From assembly GCF_018343775.1 (NCBI RefSeq), contig NZ_CP074349.1, positions 3,896,001 to 3,960,000 of the forward strand: a DNA stretch of 64,000 nucleotides, written 5' to 3'. Below, one piece after another: positions 16,474-26,524 of this stretch. Under the pieces are notes generated by a model. That model had not been told where the DNA came from. It saw only the letters and a list, made by a program, of their open reading frames with translations, and did no database searches. Position 1 is the stretch's first letter, and the number at the start of each line of letters is the position of its first letter. The DNA comes from Pseudomonas cichorii. GTDB lineage: Bacteria; Pseudomonadota; Gammaproteobacteria; Pseudomonadales; Pseudomonadaceae. The position numbers and the translations under genes were made by a program.

Positions 16474-17589
16474 TCAATGCCCGGTAAAACGCTCCAGTTG
16501 CATTTCCTGCAGGCGACTGAGGGTGCGGCGAAAGGCAAACGACAGATACCCCTGGGTGTACAGCTCCTCCATGGAAGTCTGCGCCTCGATATACAGCGGG
16601 ATGCGCCGGTCGTAGCACTCGTCCACCAAAGCGATGAAGCGCCGCACACCGTCGTCGTTGGGTGACAGTTGCGGCAATTGCCGATCCCCCGCCACGACCT
16701 GCTCGACACCATCCTCGGTGCCACGGGCAATCTTCGCTTCGCGCTGAGCCGCGCTCAGGGCCGGGACCTCGCCAAGCAGGATCACCGAGAAACGATCGCA
16801 CAACGCAATGAAATCCATGGCCGCCAGGGGTTGCTCACACAGATCCCGGTAACGGCACCAGACCGTGGTGTCGGTGTGCTGCACCACGTTGATGCTGCGA
16901 TAACCGAGCATCACCTGCGAGTCATACACCGCCTGCCCGCCACTCAGCGCCTTGAAGATATCCCCCAGCGCACTGGCCTGCCCCGGCTCGGCAACCCAGT
17001 AACGCTGATGCAACTGGCCGGGATGCAGACGATGATCTTCGCCACCGTCCACGGTCACCACATCCATGTACTGCTGGATTGCAGCGATGGCGGGCAGGAA
17101 TCGCTCGCGGTTATGGCCGTGGCTGTACAACTGATCTGGTGGCTGGTTGGAGGTACAGACCAGCACCACGCCTTCCTCGAACATGACCTGCAACAGGCCG
17201 CCGAGAATCACCGCATCGCCGATATCGGTGACGAACAACTCATCGAAACACAGCACCCGCACCTCGCGGGCCAGCTCACAGGCAACGACTTTCAGCGGCT
17301 GGGGCGTGCCCATCAGCTCGAACATGCGCTTGTGGACCCAGCGCATGAAGTGATGAAAATGCTGACGCCGGGCCGGTACGCTCAGGCTGTCGAAAAAACG
17401 GTCCATCAGCCAGGTCTTGCCGCGCCCGACAGGCCCCCACAGATAAACGCCCCTGGGTGTCGTGCCCTTCTGCACCAGCGCCAGGTAGCACCCCTGCAAT
17501 TGTCGGGCAGCCTGAAGTTGCGCCTCGTCAGGCTGAAAACCACGCTGGACCGCTCGTTCATAAGCATCCAGAGGAGACACGACATCCAT
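16474..17589 (-). CDS. zapE: ZapE, AFG1-like ATPase of cell division
   Basis: 371 residues. Walker A is GPVGRGKTWLMD (residues ~52-63) and Walker B lies in VLCFDELFVTDIGDA; a sensor region CTSNQPPDQLY follows. The family ATPase in E. coli binds FtsZ and is needed for division under stress. Length and motifs are standard. The ATG at 17589 follows AAGGTGCG. It converges with rarD 12 bases away. Confidence 0.92.
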   Translation of the reverse strand: MDVVSPLDAYERAVQRGFQPDEAQLQAARQLQGCYLALVQKGTTPRGVYLWGPVGRGKTWLMDRFFDSLSVPARRQHFHHFMRWVHKRMFELMGTPQPLKVVACELAREVRVLCFDELFVTDIGDAVILGGLLQVMFEEGVVLVCTSNQPPDQLYSHGHNRERFLPAIAAIQQYMDVVTVDGGEDHRLHPGQLHQRYWVAEPGQASALGDIFKALSGGQAVYDSQVMLGYRSINVVQHTDTTVWCRYRDLCEQPLAAMDFIALCDRFSVILLGEVPALSAAQREAKIARGTEDGVEQVVAGDRQLPQLSPNDDGVRRFIALVDECYDRRIPLYIEAQTSMEELYTQGYLSFAFRRTLSRLQEMQLERFTGH

Positions 17590-17763
17590 CGAAAACGCAC
17601 CTTAGGCTTCAGGAAAGTTTGCCAGCATATAGAAGCACGAGGCAGATGATAGTCGCACATGACGTCTTTTTAACTGGTCGATTAAACGCATATTTCGTAA
17701 CATCTGCACCCTTCTTTTGTATGCCGACGGCTGTAACGCAGTACGTTCGCCCTCAGGTAAGTC

Positions 17764-19209
17764 ATGAAACCACTCCGTATCCGCACCGAAGTCCTGGCCG
17801 GACTCACCACTTCCTTTGCCTTGGTGCCCGAGTGCATCGCCTTCGCCCTGGTGGCTCATCTCAACCCGCTGATGGGGCTTTATGGCGCATTTATCATCTG
17901 TACCCTGACTGCCCTGTTCGGCGGGCGTCCGGGCATGATTTCCGGCGCGGCGGGCTCCATGGCCGTGGTGATCGTGGCCCTGGTGGTGCAACACGGTGCG
18001 CAGTACCTGCTCGCCACAGTGATACTTGGCGGGCTGATCATGATTGCCTTCGGCCTGCTGCGCCTGGGCAAGCTGGTGCGCATGGTGCCCTATTCGGTCA
18101 TGCTCGGCTTCGTCAACGGCCTGGCCATTGTCATCGCCCTGGCGCAAATGGAGCACTTCAAGAACGGCGGTGTCTGGCTGAGCGGCCAGAGCCTGTACCT
18201 GATGCTGGGGCTGGTTGCCCTGACCATGGCCATCGTCTACCTGCTGCCCCGCCTGACCCGTGCCGTACCACCGGCACTGGTGGCGATACTCAGTGTGGGT
18301 CTGCTGGTGTACCTGCTGAAACTGCCGACTCATACCCTGGGTGATATGGCGCGCATCGCCGGTGGCCTTCCGACCCTGGCCTTGCCCGACATACCGTGGA
18401 ACCTGGAAACCTTGCAGATCGTGGCGCCCTATGCCGTGCTGATGGCAATGGTAGGCCTGCTGGAAACCCTGCTGACACTGAACCTCACCGATGAAATCAC
18501 CGAAAGCCGTGGCCATTCCAACCGCGAGTGCATGGCCCTGGGCGCAGCCAACATGGTGTCCGGATTCTGCGGCGGCATGGGCGGTTGCGCCATGATCGGC
18601 CAGACAGCCATCAACCTCAGCTCTGGCGGGCGCGGTCGACTGTCCGGCGTTGTGGCTGGCGTGATGATCCTGATGTTCGTGCTGTTCCTGTCGCCGCTGA
18701 TCGAGCGCATTCCGCTGGCGGCGCTGGTAGGCGTGATGTTTGTGGTGTCCCAGCAGACCTTTGCCTGGGCTTCGTTGCGGGTGCTGCACAAGATCCCCAC
18801 GAACGACATGCTGGCGATCATCGCCGTGACCATCGTCACCGTGCTCACCGATCTGGCCGCAGCGGTCGTCTTCGGCGTCATCATCGCGGCCCTCAACTTT
18901 GCCTGGCAGCAAGCCCGCGAACTCTACGCCGACACTCATCTGGAGCAGGACGGCAGCAAGATCTACCTGATGCATGGCACCCTGTTCTTTGCGTCCACCA
19001 CGCCGTTTCTCAACCAGTTCGACCCGGCCAGCGACCCGCAGAACGTCACCATTGACTGCCGTCATCTGAACTTCGTCGACTACTCTGCCATTGCCGCGCT
19101 GAAAACCCTGCGCGAACGCTATAGCAACGCCGGGAAACACTTGCGTGTGATCCATCTGTCCGAGCGCTGCAAGAAACTGCTCAAACGCGCCGGAGCGCAT
19201 GACAACTGA
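17764..19209 (+). CDS. SulP-family inorganic anion transporter with STAS domain
   Basis: 481 residues. The N-terminal SLC26/SulP transport domain begins without the usual long cytosolic lead (MKPLRIRTEVLAGLTTSFALVPECIAFALVA, residues 1-31), has 10-12 helices, and is followed by a STAS domain (about 395-481) with the DCRHLNFVDYSAIAALKTL signature. Members carry sulfate, bicarbonate or dicarboxylates; the substrate here is not deducible. The start is preceded by CAGGTAAGTC. It is transcribed divergently from zapE and is followed by ampC in the same direction after ~100 bases. Confidence 0.9.
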   Translation: MKPLRIRTEVLAGLTTSFALVPECIAFALVAHLNPLMGLYGAFIICTLTALFGGRPGMISGAAGSMAVVIVALVVQHGAQYLLATVILGGLIMIAFGLLRLGKLVRMVPYSVMLGFVNGLAIVIALAQMEHFKNGGVWLSGQSLYLMLGLVALTMAIVYLLPRLTRAVPPALVAILSVGLLVYLLKLPTHTLGDMARIAGGLPTLALPDIPWNLETLQIVAPYAVLMAMVGLLETLLTLNLTDEITESRGHSNRECMALGAANMVSGFCGGMGGCAMIGQTAINLSSGGRGRLSGVVAGVMILMFVLFLSPLIERIPLAALVGVMFVVSQQTFAWASLRVLHKIPTNDMLAIIAVTIVTVLTDLAAAVVFGVIIAALNFAWQQARELYADTHLEQDGSKIYLMHGTLFFASTTPFLNQFDPASDPQNVTIDCRHLNFVDYSAIAALKTLRERYSNAGKHLRVIHLSERCKKLLKRAGAHDN

Positions 19210-19312
19210 GCGGTCTGAAACACATGGGTCATATCTTGAGAAAGAACGTTTATTGAGCCCTTTCATGCAAGTGGTAGGGTCTGCTCCCTCACCGAATACG
19301 AGGAAGCTTCAA

Positions 19313-20494
19313 ATGCAATGGATCAAAGCATGTGCTGCACCGGCACTGCTGCTCATGGCCAGCAGCGTCGCCGTTGCCGAGAGCAAGACGCCGGCTCTTG
19401 ATAAAACCGTGCATGACGCAATCAGCAGCGTCATGCAGCAGTACAACATTCCCGGAATGGCCATTGCCATCACCGAAAATGGCCAGCGACACTTCTATGA
19501 CTACGGGGTCTCTTCCAGAGACATCCAGGAGAAAGTCAGCAACGACACGCTGTTTGAGCTGGGCTCGATCAGCAAGCTCTTCACCGCAACCCTCGCCACC
19601 TGGGCTCAAGCCAACGGCCAGCTTTCCCTGACCGCCAGCATCGACACCTATATTCCCCAGTTGTACGGCAGCCGGTTGGGCAAGGTGCCACTCTTTCATC
19701 TGGGCACCCACACTGCCGGTGGCTTTCCACTGCAGTTTCCCGAAACGGTACGGGATAACGAGCAGATGATGAGCTACTTCAAGGCCTGGCAGCCCCAATA
19801 CTTGCCCGGCGCTCACCGCAGCTACGCCAACCCCAGTATTGGCCTACTGGGCATGATCGCGGCCGACCGCATGAAACGGCCGTTCAACGTCGCGATGGAA
19901 CAGCATCTGTTCCCGGCACTGGGCATGACCAACAGCTACCTCGATGTGCCTGCCAACCGGCAGTCCTGGTATGCGCAGGGTTACAACAGACAGGACGCAG
20001 CCGTCAGGCTGAACCCCGGTGTACTGGCCGCAGAAGCCTATGGCATGAAGTCCGGCAGCGGTGACCTGATCCGCTTTGTCGAAGCGAACATGGGCATGGT
20101 GCAGACGTCTCCCGCGCTGCAACGTGCCCTTGCAGACACCCGGATCGGCTATTTCAAATCAGGCTCCATGACTCAGGACCTGATCTGGGAACAGTACGAT
20201 GCCCCCCTCACACTGGATGCGTTGCTCGAAGGCAACTCCAGCAAGATGGCTTACGAAACCCAGCCAGCCACAGCCTTGAATCCGCCCCTTGCTCCCCGGC
20301 AGAACGTCTGGATCAACAAGACCGGCTCGACCAATGGTTTTGGTGGATACATCGCTTTTGTGCCCGCCAGGAAACTCGGCATCGTGATCCTGGCCAACAA
20401 GAACTACCCCAACGAAGCACGGGTTCGCATCGCGTATCGCATCCTCAGTGAGCTGGACTGTTGCTCGTTACCAAAGGAACCGCAAACCCGGTAG
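19313..20494 (+). CDS. ampC: Class C beta-lactamase
   Basis: 393 residues from the ATG at 19313 (MQWIKACAAPALLLMASSVAVAES), giving a 23-residue Sec signal peptide. All three active-site motifs are present: SISK (the nucleophilic Ser in ELGSISKLFTA), YAN (SYANPSIG) and KTG (NKTGSTNGFGGYIAF). The enzyme is periplasmic and hydrolyses cephalosporins. A start further upstream is open but would overlap the SulP gene. No ampR lies next to it, so the usual divergent AmpR control is not seen here. Confidence 0.94.
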   Translation: MQWIKACAAPALLLMASSVAVAESKTPALDKTVHDAISSVMQQYNIPGMAIAITENGQRHFYDYGVSSRDIQEKVSNDTLFELGSISKLFTATLATWAQANGQLSLTASIDTYIPQLYGSRLGKVPLFHLGTHTAGGFPLQFPETVRDNEQMMSYFKAWQPQYLPGAHRSYANPSIGLLGMIAADRMKRPFNVAMEQHLFPALGMTNSYLDVPANRQSWYAQGYNRQDAAVRLNPGVLAAEAYGMKSGSGDLIRFVEANMGMVQTSPALQRALADTRIGYFKSGSMTQDLIWEQYDAPLTLDALLEGNSSKMAYETQPATALNPPLAPRQNVWINKTGSTNGFGGYIAFVPARKLGIVILANKNYPNEARVRIAYRILSELDCCSLPKEPQTR

Positions 20495-20513
20495 AAGCGA
20501 ATTCATTCGCGAA
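20494..20513. repeat. REP element (single)
   Basis: GAAGCGAATTCATTCGCGAA directly after the ampC stop codon. Confidence 0.7.
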
Positions 20514-20643
20514 GGTCAGGTACATCCGACCGATATATGCCGTTTGAAACACTGCCTTTCGCTCCTACGGAATACCGCTCTTCATACCTGAACCTGACCT
20601 GAACAGCATAGGCATCACCGGAAAAACAACTGGCTCTCATTCG

Positions 20644-20662
20644 GGAATGAGTATCATTATGT
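20644..20662. promoter_or_regulatory. Fur box in front of the efe operon
   Basis: Inside this stretch AATGAGTATCATTAT matches the inner 15 bases of the Fur consensus (AATGATAATCATTAT) at 13 positions. It lies about 70 bases upstream of efeU. Confidence 0.8.
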
Positions 20663-20728
20663 TACTTATTGTTTCAGCCAAACAGCCCGCTGGAACACCT
20701 CACCCCGAAGCCTTTACCCCGGTGAACC

Positions 20729-21577
20729 ATGCTTGTTCCGTTTTTGATCATGCTGCGCGAAGGCATTGAAGCCGCGCTTATCGTTGGCATCATCGCCAGT
20801 TACCTGAAACAGACCGGCCGCGGCGAGTGGATGCCTGCGGTGTGGATCGGCGTATTTCTCGCCGCTGCCCTGGCCCTGTTCGTCGGCGGTGGCCTTGAGC
20901 TGATGAGCGCCGAATTTCCGCAAAAGCAGCAAGAGCTGTTCGAGGGCATCGTCGGTCTGGTGGCCGTCGGCATCCTCAGTTCCATGGTGTTCTGGATGCG
21001 CAAGGTAGCCCGCTCCATCAAGCATGCCTTGCATGCCTCCCTGGACGCCGCCCTTGCCGGCTCGAAAAACCAGACTTACGCCCTGATCGCCATGGTGTTC
21101 TTCGCCGTGGCCCGCGAAGGCCTGGAAACCGTTTTCTTCCTGCTCGCCGTCTTCCAGCAGAGCGAAGGTTCCAGCGCACCCTTGGGTGCCCTGCTCGGCC
21201 TGCTGCTGGCCATCGGTTTCGGCGTGGCAATCTACAGCGGCAGCATGCGCCTGAACCTCGGCCTGTTCTTCCGCTGGACCGGGCTGTTCATCCTCGTGGT
21301 TGCTGCCGGGATTCTGTCCAACTCCGTGCAGGCGCTGCATGAAGCCGGTGTGTGGAACCACTTGCAGGATGTGGTCATCGACTTCAGCGCAACCCTGCCG
21401 ATGGATGGCCCACTCGGCTCGGTGCTCGCCGGCATGTTCGGTTATCAGGACGCGCCGACCGTCAGCACCCTGAGTGCCTACCTGATCTACCTGATCGGTG
21501 CGCTGGTGCTGTTTTTTCTGCCCCACACCCCGACAGCAAAACAACAGCACTCCCCCACTTCCGTCACGAACGAATAA
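20729..21577 (+). CDS. efeU: EfeU, FTR1-family iron permease
   Basis: 282 residues, seven hydrophobic helices. The two REXXE iron-binding motifs of the FTR1 family are present: REGIE in the first helix (residues ~10-14) and REGLE in the fourth (around residue 131). EfeU passes iron through the inner membrane after extracytoplasmic handling by EfeO and EfeB, which follow in the operon. The gene starts at an ATG downstream of a Fur box, so induction by iron limitation is expected. Confidence 0.95.
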   Translation: MLVPFLIMLREGIEAALIVGIIASYLKQTGRGEWMPAVWIGVFLAAALALFVGGGLELMSAEFPQKQQELFEGIVGLVAVGILSSMVFWMRKVARSIKHALHASLDAALAGSKNQTYALIAMVFFAVAREGLETVFFLLAVFQQSEGSSAPLGALLGLLLAIGFGVAIYSGSMRLNLGLFFRWTGLFILVVAAGILSNSVQALHEAGVWNHLQDVVIDFSATLPMDGPLGSVLAGMFGYQDAPTVSTLSAYLIYLIGALVLFFLPHTPTAKQQHSPTSVTNE

Positions 21578-21585
21578 GGGCCTAC

Positions 21586-22794
21586 ATGTCAAACACGTCC
21601 TCTGAGCTTTCCGGTAAAGCCAGGCCTCCCCGTGCCTTGCGATTGGCCGTCGCCGGCTCTGTGATCCTGATGATCGCTGCCGGCGGACTCTTCTACTACG
21701 CCTCGCAGGTGGCTTCGAAAAAACGGGCTGCCAACAGCGGCAACGAAACCGTGGTCAACATCCACGCCCACAACTGCGAACCCAACACACTGACCGTGCC
21801 TGCGGGCAAGAATGCCTTTCGCATCGTCAACCGCTCCGAACGTGCCGTGGAATGGGAAATTCTCGATGGCGTGCTGGTGGTCGAAGAACGGGAAAACATC
21901 GCGCCCGGCCTGAGCCAGGTGATCAACGCCAACTTGCAGCCCGGCGACTACGCCATCACCTGCGGCCTGCTGAGCAACCCGCGTGGCACCTTGCATGTCA
22001 CCCCGACAGCCGAGTCGGAAGCCAAGGCAAAAGCGCGTCCGTCCATGGTGGCGTTTATCGGCCCGCTGTCCGAATACCGCGTGTACCTGAGCCAGCAAAG
22101 TTCGGCGCTGATCAAGGCGGTCGCTGTCTTGCAGCAGGCTATCGAAGCCGGTGACCTGAGCGCAGCACAAGCAGCGTACACCCCGGCGCGCACGCTTTAT
22201 CAGCGCATTGCCCCTGCCGCACAACGCCTGGCCGAGCTGGACAACGCCATCAACGCCCGCGCCGACTACTACGAAAAACGCGAGCAAGACCCAGGCTTCG
22301 GCGGCTTCCATCGCATCGAATACGCCCTGTTCCAGCAACGCAACGTCGAAGGCCTCGCCCCCGTGGCGCAGCGCCTGCAAACCGATGTCACCAGCCTCAA
22401 GCAGCAACTGCTGGCGCAGACACTGGCACCGGAACAACTGGCCGATATCGTCGCCCGCAACATGCGCAGCCTGGCTGAAGTGCGCAGCAAGGGTGAAGAA
22501 GAGCGCTACAGCCACAGCGACCTCAATGGCTTTGCCGCCAATCTGGAAGGCATACGCAAGGTCATCGACCTGTTGCGTCCGCTGCTGGCCAAGAGCGCAG
22601 GCGCCCAGTTGCAGCGCATCGACAGCGCATCGAGCGCTCTGGATGAACAACTCAAGGCACTGAAAACCGACGACGGCTATCGCCCTTACGATCAGGTCGA
22701 TGCAGCGCAGCGCCAATCGATAGGCGACAAGGCCAAGGCTCTGGCCGATGCGCTCGACGGAATCGACTCGGCCCTCGGCCTCTCCGACCTCTGA
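21586..22794 (+). CDS. efeO: EfeO, cupredoxin plus M75 domain iron-handling protein
   Basis: 402 residues. One N-terminal membrane segment or signal anchor (about 20-42, VAGSVILMIAAGGLFYYAS) precedes a cupredoxin-like domain (about 50-140) with two Cys in positions typical of EfeO (AHNCEPNTL; ITCGLLSN), then an imelysin/M75 domain to the end. The HXXE metal motif reads HRIE in GGFHRIEYALF. EfeO is a periplasmic iron-binding partner of EfeU. It starts 9 bases after efeU. Confidence 0.93.
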   Translation: MSNTSSELSGKARPPRALRLAVAGSVILMIAAGGLFYYASQVASKKRAANSGNETVVNIHAHNCEPNTLTVPAGKNAFRIVNRSERAVEWEILDGVLVVEERENIAPGLSQVINANLQPGDYAITCGLLSNPRGTLHVTPTAESEAKAKARPSMVAFIGPLSEYRVYLSQQSSALIKAVAVLQQAIEAGDLSAAQAAYTPARTLYQRIAPAAQRLAELDNAINARADYYEKREQDPGFGGFHRIEYALFQQRNVEGLAPVAQRLQTDVTSLKQQLLAQTLAPEQLADIVARNMRSLAEVRSKGEEERYSHSDLNGFAANLEGIRKVIDLLRPLLAKSAGAQLQRIDSASSALDEQLKALKTDDGYRPYDQVDAAQRQSIGDKAKALADALDGIDSALGLSDL

Positions 22795-22816
22795 CCGATG
22801 TGAACAAGTGACTACG

Positions 22817-24127
22817 ATGAAAAACCCGGAATCCGATAACGCCCCCCACTCCCTTCAGCGCCGCCGCGTTCTGCTAGGGCTGGGTGCTGCCGGTGCCGCA
22901 CTGGCAGGCAGCAGCCTGAGCAGCAACGCTTTGGCCGCCTCCACCGCCCAGGTCACCGAAGCACCCAACAGCGACAAGACCCAGGACCACAATGCGTTCC
23001 ACGGCATCCACCAGAGCGGCATCGTCAACCCGCGTCCGGCCGCAGGCATGCTGGTGGCTTTCGATGTGCTGGCAGCTGATCGTGAAGACCTGGAGCGCAT
23101 GTTCCGCACCCTCAACGAACGCATCGCCTTTCTGATGACCGGCGGCCCGGTGGCCGAGGTCGATCCGAAGCTGCCGCCGCTGGACTCGGGCATCCTTGGC
23201 CCGGTGGTCACCCCGGACAACCTGACTATCACGGTTTCGGTGGGCGAATCCCTGTTCGATGAGCGCTTTGGTCTGACTGCCGTCAAACCCAAGCGCCTGA
23301 GCCGCATGACAGGTTTCCCCAACGATGCGCTGGAAGCCAGCAGTTGCCACGGCGACCTGAGCATCCAGTTCTGCTCCAACACCCCGGACACCAACATTCA
23401 TGCCCTGCGCGATATCGTCAAGAACCTGCCGGACCTGCTGCTGGTGCGCTGGAAACAGGAAGGCACGGTGCCGGCCCAGGCACCCAAAAAGCCAGGCCAG
23501 CCAGCGGAAAGTGCGCGCAACTTCCTGGGCTTCCGTGACGGCTCGGCCAACCCGGATTCCAACAACCAGAAGACCATGAACGAGCTGGTCTGGGTCCAGC
23601 CCGGCAGCGACGAGCCGGCCTGGGCCGCCCACGGCAGCTATCAGGCGGTGCGGCTCATCCGCAACTTCGTCGAGCGCTGGGACCGCACGCCCTTGCAGGA
23701 GCAGGAATCCATTTTCGGCCGCACCAAGAGCACCGGCGCGCCCATGGACGGCAAAGTGGAAAGCGACGTGCCGAACTATGCAGCCGACCCGCACGGCAAG
23801 AAGACCCGCATGGACTCGCACATCCGCCTGGCCAACCCGCGCACGCCGGAAACCCAGCGCAACCTGATCCTGCGTCGTCCATTCAACTACTCCAACGGCG
23901 TCAACAAGAACGGCCAGCTCGACATGGGCCTGCTGTTCATCTGCTACCAGAGCGACCTGGAAAAAGGCTTCATCACCGTGCAGACCCGCCTCAACGGCGA
24001 GCCGCTGGAGGAATACCTCAAGCCGTTCGGCGGCGGCTATTTCTTCACCCTGCCCGGCGTGACCGGCGACAAGGATTTTATTGGCCGCTCATTGCTGGCC
24101 GCCTCAGCGACTGCCCAAACCGCATGA
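22817..24127 (+). CDS. efeB: EfeB, Tat-exported DyP-type haem peroxidase
   Basis: 436 residues. A twin-arginine signal is visible ([17 protein letters not shown] at about 15-31). The DyP motif GXXDG is present as GFRDG ([10 protein letters not shown]). The enzyme uses haem in the periplasm and works with EfeU/EfeO in acid-favoured ferrous iron uptake. The start is not marked by a clear ribosome site; a GTG three codons upstream (22808) is possible. Its stop overlaps an ATG of the next frame. Confidence 0.92.
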   Translation: MKNPESDNAPHSLQRRRVLLGLGAAGAALAGSSLSSNALAASTAQVTEAPNSDKTQDHNAFHGIHQSGIVNPRPAAGMLVAFDVLAADREDLERMFRTLNERIAFLMTGGPVAEVDPKLPPLDSGILGPVVTPDNLTITVSVGESLFDERFGLTAVKPKRLSRMTGFPNDALEASSCHGDLSIQFCSNTPDTNIHALRDIVKNLPDLLLVRWKQEGTVPAQAPKKPGQPAESARNFLGFRDGSANPDSNNQKTMNELVWVQPGSDEPAWAAHGSYQAVRLIRNFVERWDRTPLQEQESIFGRTKSTGAPMDGKVESDVPNYAADPHGKKTRMDSHIRLANPRTPETQRNLILRRPFNYSNGVNKNGQLDMGLLFICYQSDLEKGFITVQTRLNGEPLEEYLKPFGGGYFFTLPGVTGDKDFIGRSLLAASATAQTA

Positions 24128-24156
24128 CCTTCAATCACCTGACCCGGAAGACAACC

Positions 24157-24981
24157 ATGAACAAAACGCCTCTGGCTTTGCTGCTGACCCTTGGCTTGCT
24201 TCAGACCCCGATGGCGGCGTTCGCTGCCACGGCGCCGCTGGATCTGGTCGGCCCGGTTTCGGACTACAAAATCTACGTCACCGAAAACATCGATGAACTG
24301 GTCAGCCACACCAAGGAATTCACCGACGCCGTCAAGAAAGGCGACATCGCCACGGCCAAGAAGCTCTACGCACCCACTCGGGTCTATTACGAATCGGTAG
24401 AACCGATTGCCGAGCTGTTCAGCGACCTGGATGCGTCCATCGACTCCCGTGTCGACGACCACGAGCAAGGCGTTGAAGCCGAAGACTTCACTGGCTTCCA
24501 CCGTCTGGAATATGCCCTGTTCTCGCAGAACACCACCCAGAACCAAGGCCCGATTGCCGACAAGCTGATGGCTGACGTGAACGACCTGCAAGCCCGCGTA
24601 GCCGACCTGACCTTCCCACCGGAGAAAGTCGTCGGCGGTGCTGCCGCATTGCTGGAAGAAGTCGCCGCCACCAAGATCTCCGGCGAAGAAGACCGCTACA
24701 GCCATACCGACCTGTATGACTTCCAGGGCAACATCGACGGCGCGAAGAAAATCGTCGACCTGTTCCGTCCGCAGATCGAGAAACAGGATAAGGCCTTCGC
24801 CACCAAGGTCGACAAGAACTTCGCCACCGTGGACAAGATCCTGGCCAAGTACAAGACCAAAGAGGGTGGCTTCGAAACCTATGACAAAGTGAAGGAAAAC
24901 GACCGCAAGGCACTGGTCGGCCCGGTCAACACGCTAGCCGAAGACCTGTCTACCTTGCGCGGGAAACTGGGATTGAATTGA
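24157..24981 (+). CDS. efeM: EfeM-type M75 protein (EfeO without cupredoxin)
   Basis: 274 residues from the ATG at 24157, preceded by GGAAG. A Sec signal peptide ([23 protein letters not shown]) leads into a single imelysin/M75 domain. HXXE is HRLE in [11 protein letters not shown], and the region [20 protein letters not shown] matches the EfeO family end-region. The protein parallels the C-terminal half of EfeO at 21586 but lacks a cupredoxin domain. Such short forms are called EfeM. An alternative start at 24124 overlaps the efeB stop by ATGA. Confidence 0.88.
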   Translation: MNKTPLALLLTLGLLQTPMAAFAATAPLDLVGPVSDYKIYVTENIDELVSHTKEFTDAVKKGDIATAKKLYAPTRVYYESVEPIAELFSDLDASIDSRVDDHEQGVEAEDFTGFHRLEYALFSQNTTQNQGPIADKLMADVNDLQARVADLTFPPEKVVGGAAALLEEVAATKISGEEDRYSHTDLYDFQGNIDGAKKIVDLFRPQIEKQDKAFATKVDKNFATVDKILAKYKTKEGGFETYDKVKENDRKALVGPVNTLAEDLSTLRGKLGLN

Positions 24982-24992
24982 CTCACAACCTC

Positions 24993-25045
24993 TTCGCGAA
25001 TGAATTCGCTCCTTCACCCCCTGTAGGAGCGGATTTATCCGCGAA
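24993..25045. repeat. REP pair (BIME), convergent gene border
   Basis: TTCGCGAATGAATTCGCTCC (24993-25012) and GGAGCGGATTTATCCGCGAA (25026-25045) form inverted arms between the convergent efeM and molybdoenzyme genes. The hairpin may serve both transcripts as an end. Confidence 0.75.
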
Positions 25046-25060
25046 GAAACCAGCGAACAC

Positions 25061-25831
25061 TCAAATCCCGCTAAACCAGTTATACCCCTGATCTTCCCAA
25101 TACCCGCCAGGATTCTCGTTGCTCACGAATATCTCGACGATATGTTTGGGGTTCTTGAAGCCCAGTTTGGTGGGCACTCGCACCCGCAACGGGTAGCCGT
25201 AATCAGGCGGCAAGGCGACTTCGCCAAAGTCCAGCGCCAGCAAGGTCTGTGGATGCAGGGCCGAGGGCATGTCCAGGCTTGAGTAATAACGGTCGGCGCA
25301 CTTGAAGCCAACGAAACGCGCCGTGGTATCCGCACCGATGTATTCCAGAAAGGTCCTGAGCGGCACGCCACCCCACTGCCCGATGGCGCTCCAGCCTTCG
25401 ATGCAGATAAGCCGTGTGATGTCGGTGCGTTGCGGCAGTTTGCGCAGGGCTTCCAGCGTCCATGGCTGCTTGTCTCGCACCAGCCCCGAAACCGCCAGCC
25501 GATAGTCGGACAGCTCCACTTCGGGCACGTTGTATTCCGGGTAGAACGCATTGAACGGAAACGGGTTGGTGATCTGCGCCTTGCTGTAGGTCGGTGCCAG
25601 CTTCTGGCCGCTGAACAGCCAGGCCTGAACCCGATCGTTCCAGCGCGACATGGCCCACAGCGCTCTGTCCACCTGATCGCCATCCTGCAGGTTGCAGCCG
25701 GTCAGCATCGACATGGCACCCACCGTCAGCCCGGCGCGCAGGAACGAACGGCGCTGGATATCCATCAGTTGCTTCTGTTGTGCAGGCTCAAGACGGATGC
25801 GCTGGGTGATGCGTTTACGAGGTTCATTCAT
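25061..25831 (-). CDS. Sulfite-oxidase-fold molybdopterin oxidoreductase (MsrP-like)
   Basis: 256 residues. A Tat-like signal is present (RRSFLRAGLTVGAMSMLTGC, residues ~27-47), with a Cys after MLTG that could also be lipidated. The molybdopterin-binding core includes the Mo-ligating Cys in TRLICIEGWSAIGQWGG and the downstream PTKLGFKNPKHI motif. With the cytochrome b gene that precedes and overlaps it, the pair resembles MsrPQ, the periplasmic methionine sulfoxide reductase, though it could equally be another small molybdoenzyme. Its start overlaps the cytochrome gene stop by eight bases. Confidence 0.86.
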   Translation of the reverse strand: MNEPRKRITQRIRLEPAQQKQLMDIQRRSFLRAGLTVGAMSMLTGCNLQDGDQVDRALWAMSRWNDRVQAWLFSGQKLAPTYSKAQITNPFPFNAFYPEYNVPEVELSDYRLAVSGLVRDKQPWTLEALRKLPQRTDITRLICIEGWSAIGQWGGVPLRTFLEYIGADTTARFVGFKCADRYYSSLDMPSALHPQTLLALDFGEVALPPDYGYPLRVRVPTKLGFKNPKHIVEIFVSNENPGGYWEDQGYNWFSGI

Positions 25832-26447
25832 GGCCGGGGTTTCCGTTTTCAGCCGGCAGACGCCCGCCAGTAATCATGGGCAACAAAGTACGCGGGACCA
25901 GCACGACCAGTGCCAGGTGAACGATAACGAATGCGCCGATGGCCGACATCGCGCCGAAATGCACCCAGCGGGCAGCGTCGTAGCCGCCCATCAGGCTGGC
26001 CAGTTCCTGAAACTGCACCGGTTTCCACATCGCCAGCCCGGACAGTACGATCAATACACCCATGGCCAGCACCAGCCAGTACATCAGGCGTTGCACGGCG
26101 TTGTAACGGCCTTTGATATGGGCCAGACGAAAGCGCAAGGCATCGGCAATATCGCGCTTCACCTCGGCGGAACGTACCGGCAGCAGGTCACGCTTGAAGT
26201 GGCGGCTGAACACGCCATACAGCACATAAACCAGCCCATTGATCACCAGCAGCCACATCACTGCAAAATGCCACGCAATCGAACCACCCAGCCAGCCGCC
26301 GAGGGTGAGTGATTTGGGAAAGGTAAAAGCCATCAGCGGCGCAGCGTTATAAATCGCCCAGCCGCTCATGAACATACAGACCATGCCCACGGCATTGACC
26401 CAATGGGTCAGGCGTACGGGCCAAGGGTGAATAGGACGGGTTTTCAT
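25824..26447 (-). CDS. Cytochrome b561-type membrane subunit
   Basis: 207 residues from the ATG at 26447 (MKTRPIHPWPVRLTHWVNAVG), which has AGAGAAAA upstream. There are four hydrophobic helices (about 15-35, 60-80, 112-133 and 154-176) with His residues positioned as haem ligands: HW in helix 1, HF in helix 2, and H in helices 3 to 4 (RWVHFGAM and IVHLALV). It should pass electrons from the quinone pool to the molybdoenzyme encoded next. Confidence 0.86.
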   Translation of the reverse strand: MKTRPIHPWPVRLTHWVNAVGMVCMFMSGWAIYNAAPLMAFTFPKSLTLGGWLGGSIAWHFAVMWLLVINGLVYVLYGVFSRHFKRDLLPVRSAEVKRDIADALRFRLAHIKGRYNAVQRLMYWLVLAMGVLIVLSGLAMWKPVQFQELASLMGGYDAARWVHFGAMSAIGAFVIVHLALVVLVPRTLLPMITGGRLPAENGNPGHE

Positions 26448-26473
26448 GATTTTCTCTACCTGAAGCTGTAGGC

Positions 26474-26517
26474 GCGCATTCATTCGCGAAATGTGTCGCG
26501 AATGAATTCGCTCCCAC
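26474..26517. repeat. REP pair (BIME)
   Basis: GCGCATTCATTCGCGAA and TCGCGAATGAATTCGCTCCC in inverted orientation, inside the operon between the periplasmic protein and cytochrome genes. It may lower distal expression. Confidence 0.7.
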
Positions 26518-26524
26518 GTATCAA

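Noticed and set aside
17602..19266. A 554-codon open frame on the minus strand opposite the SulP gene
   Set aside because: Rich in His, Gln and Gly with no domain, exactly opposite a well-supported transporter gene. It is a by-product of GC-rich codon use.
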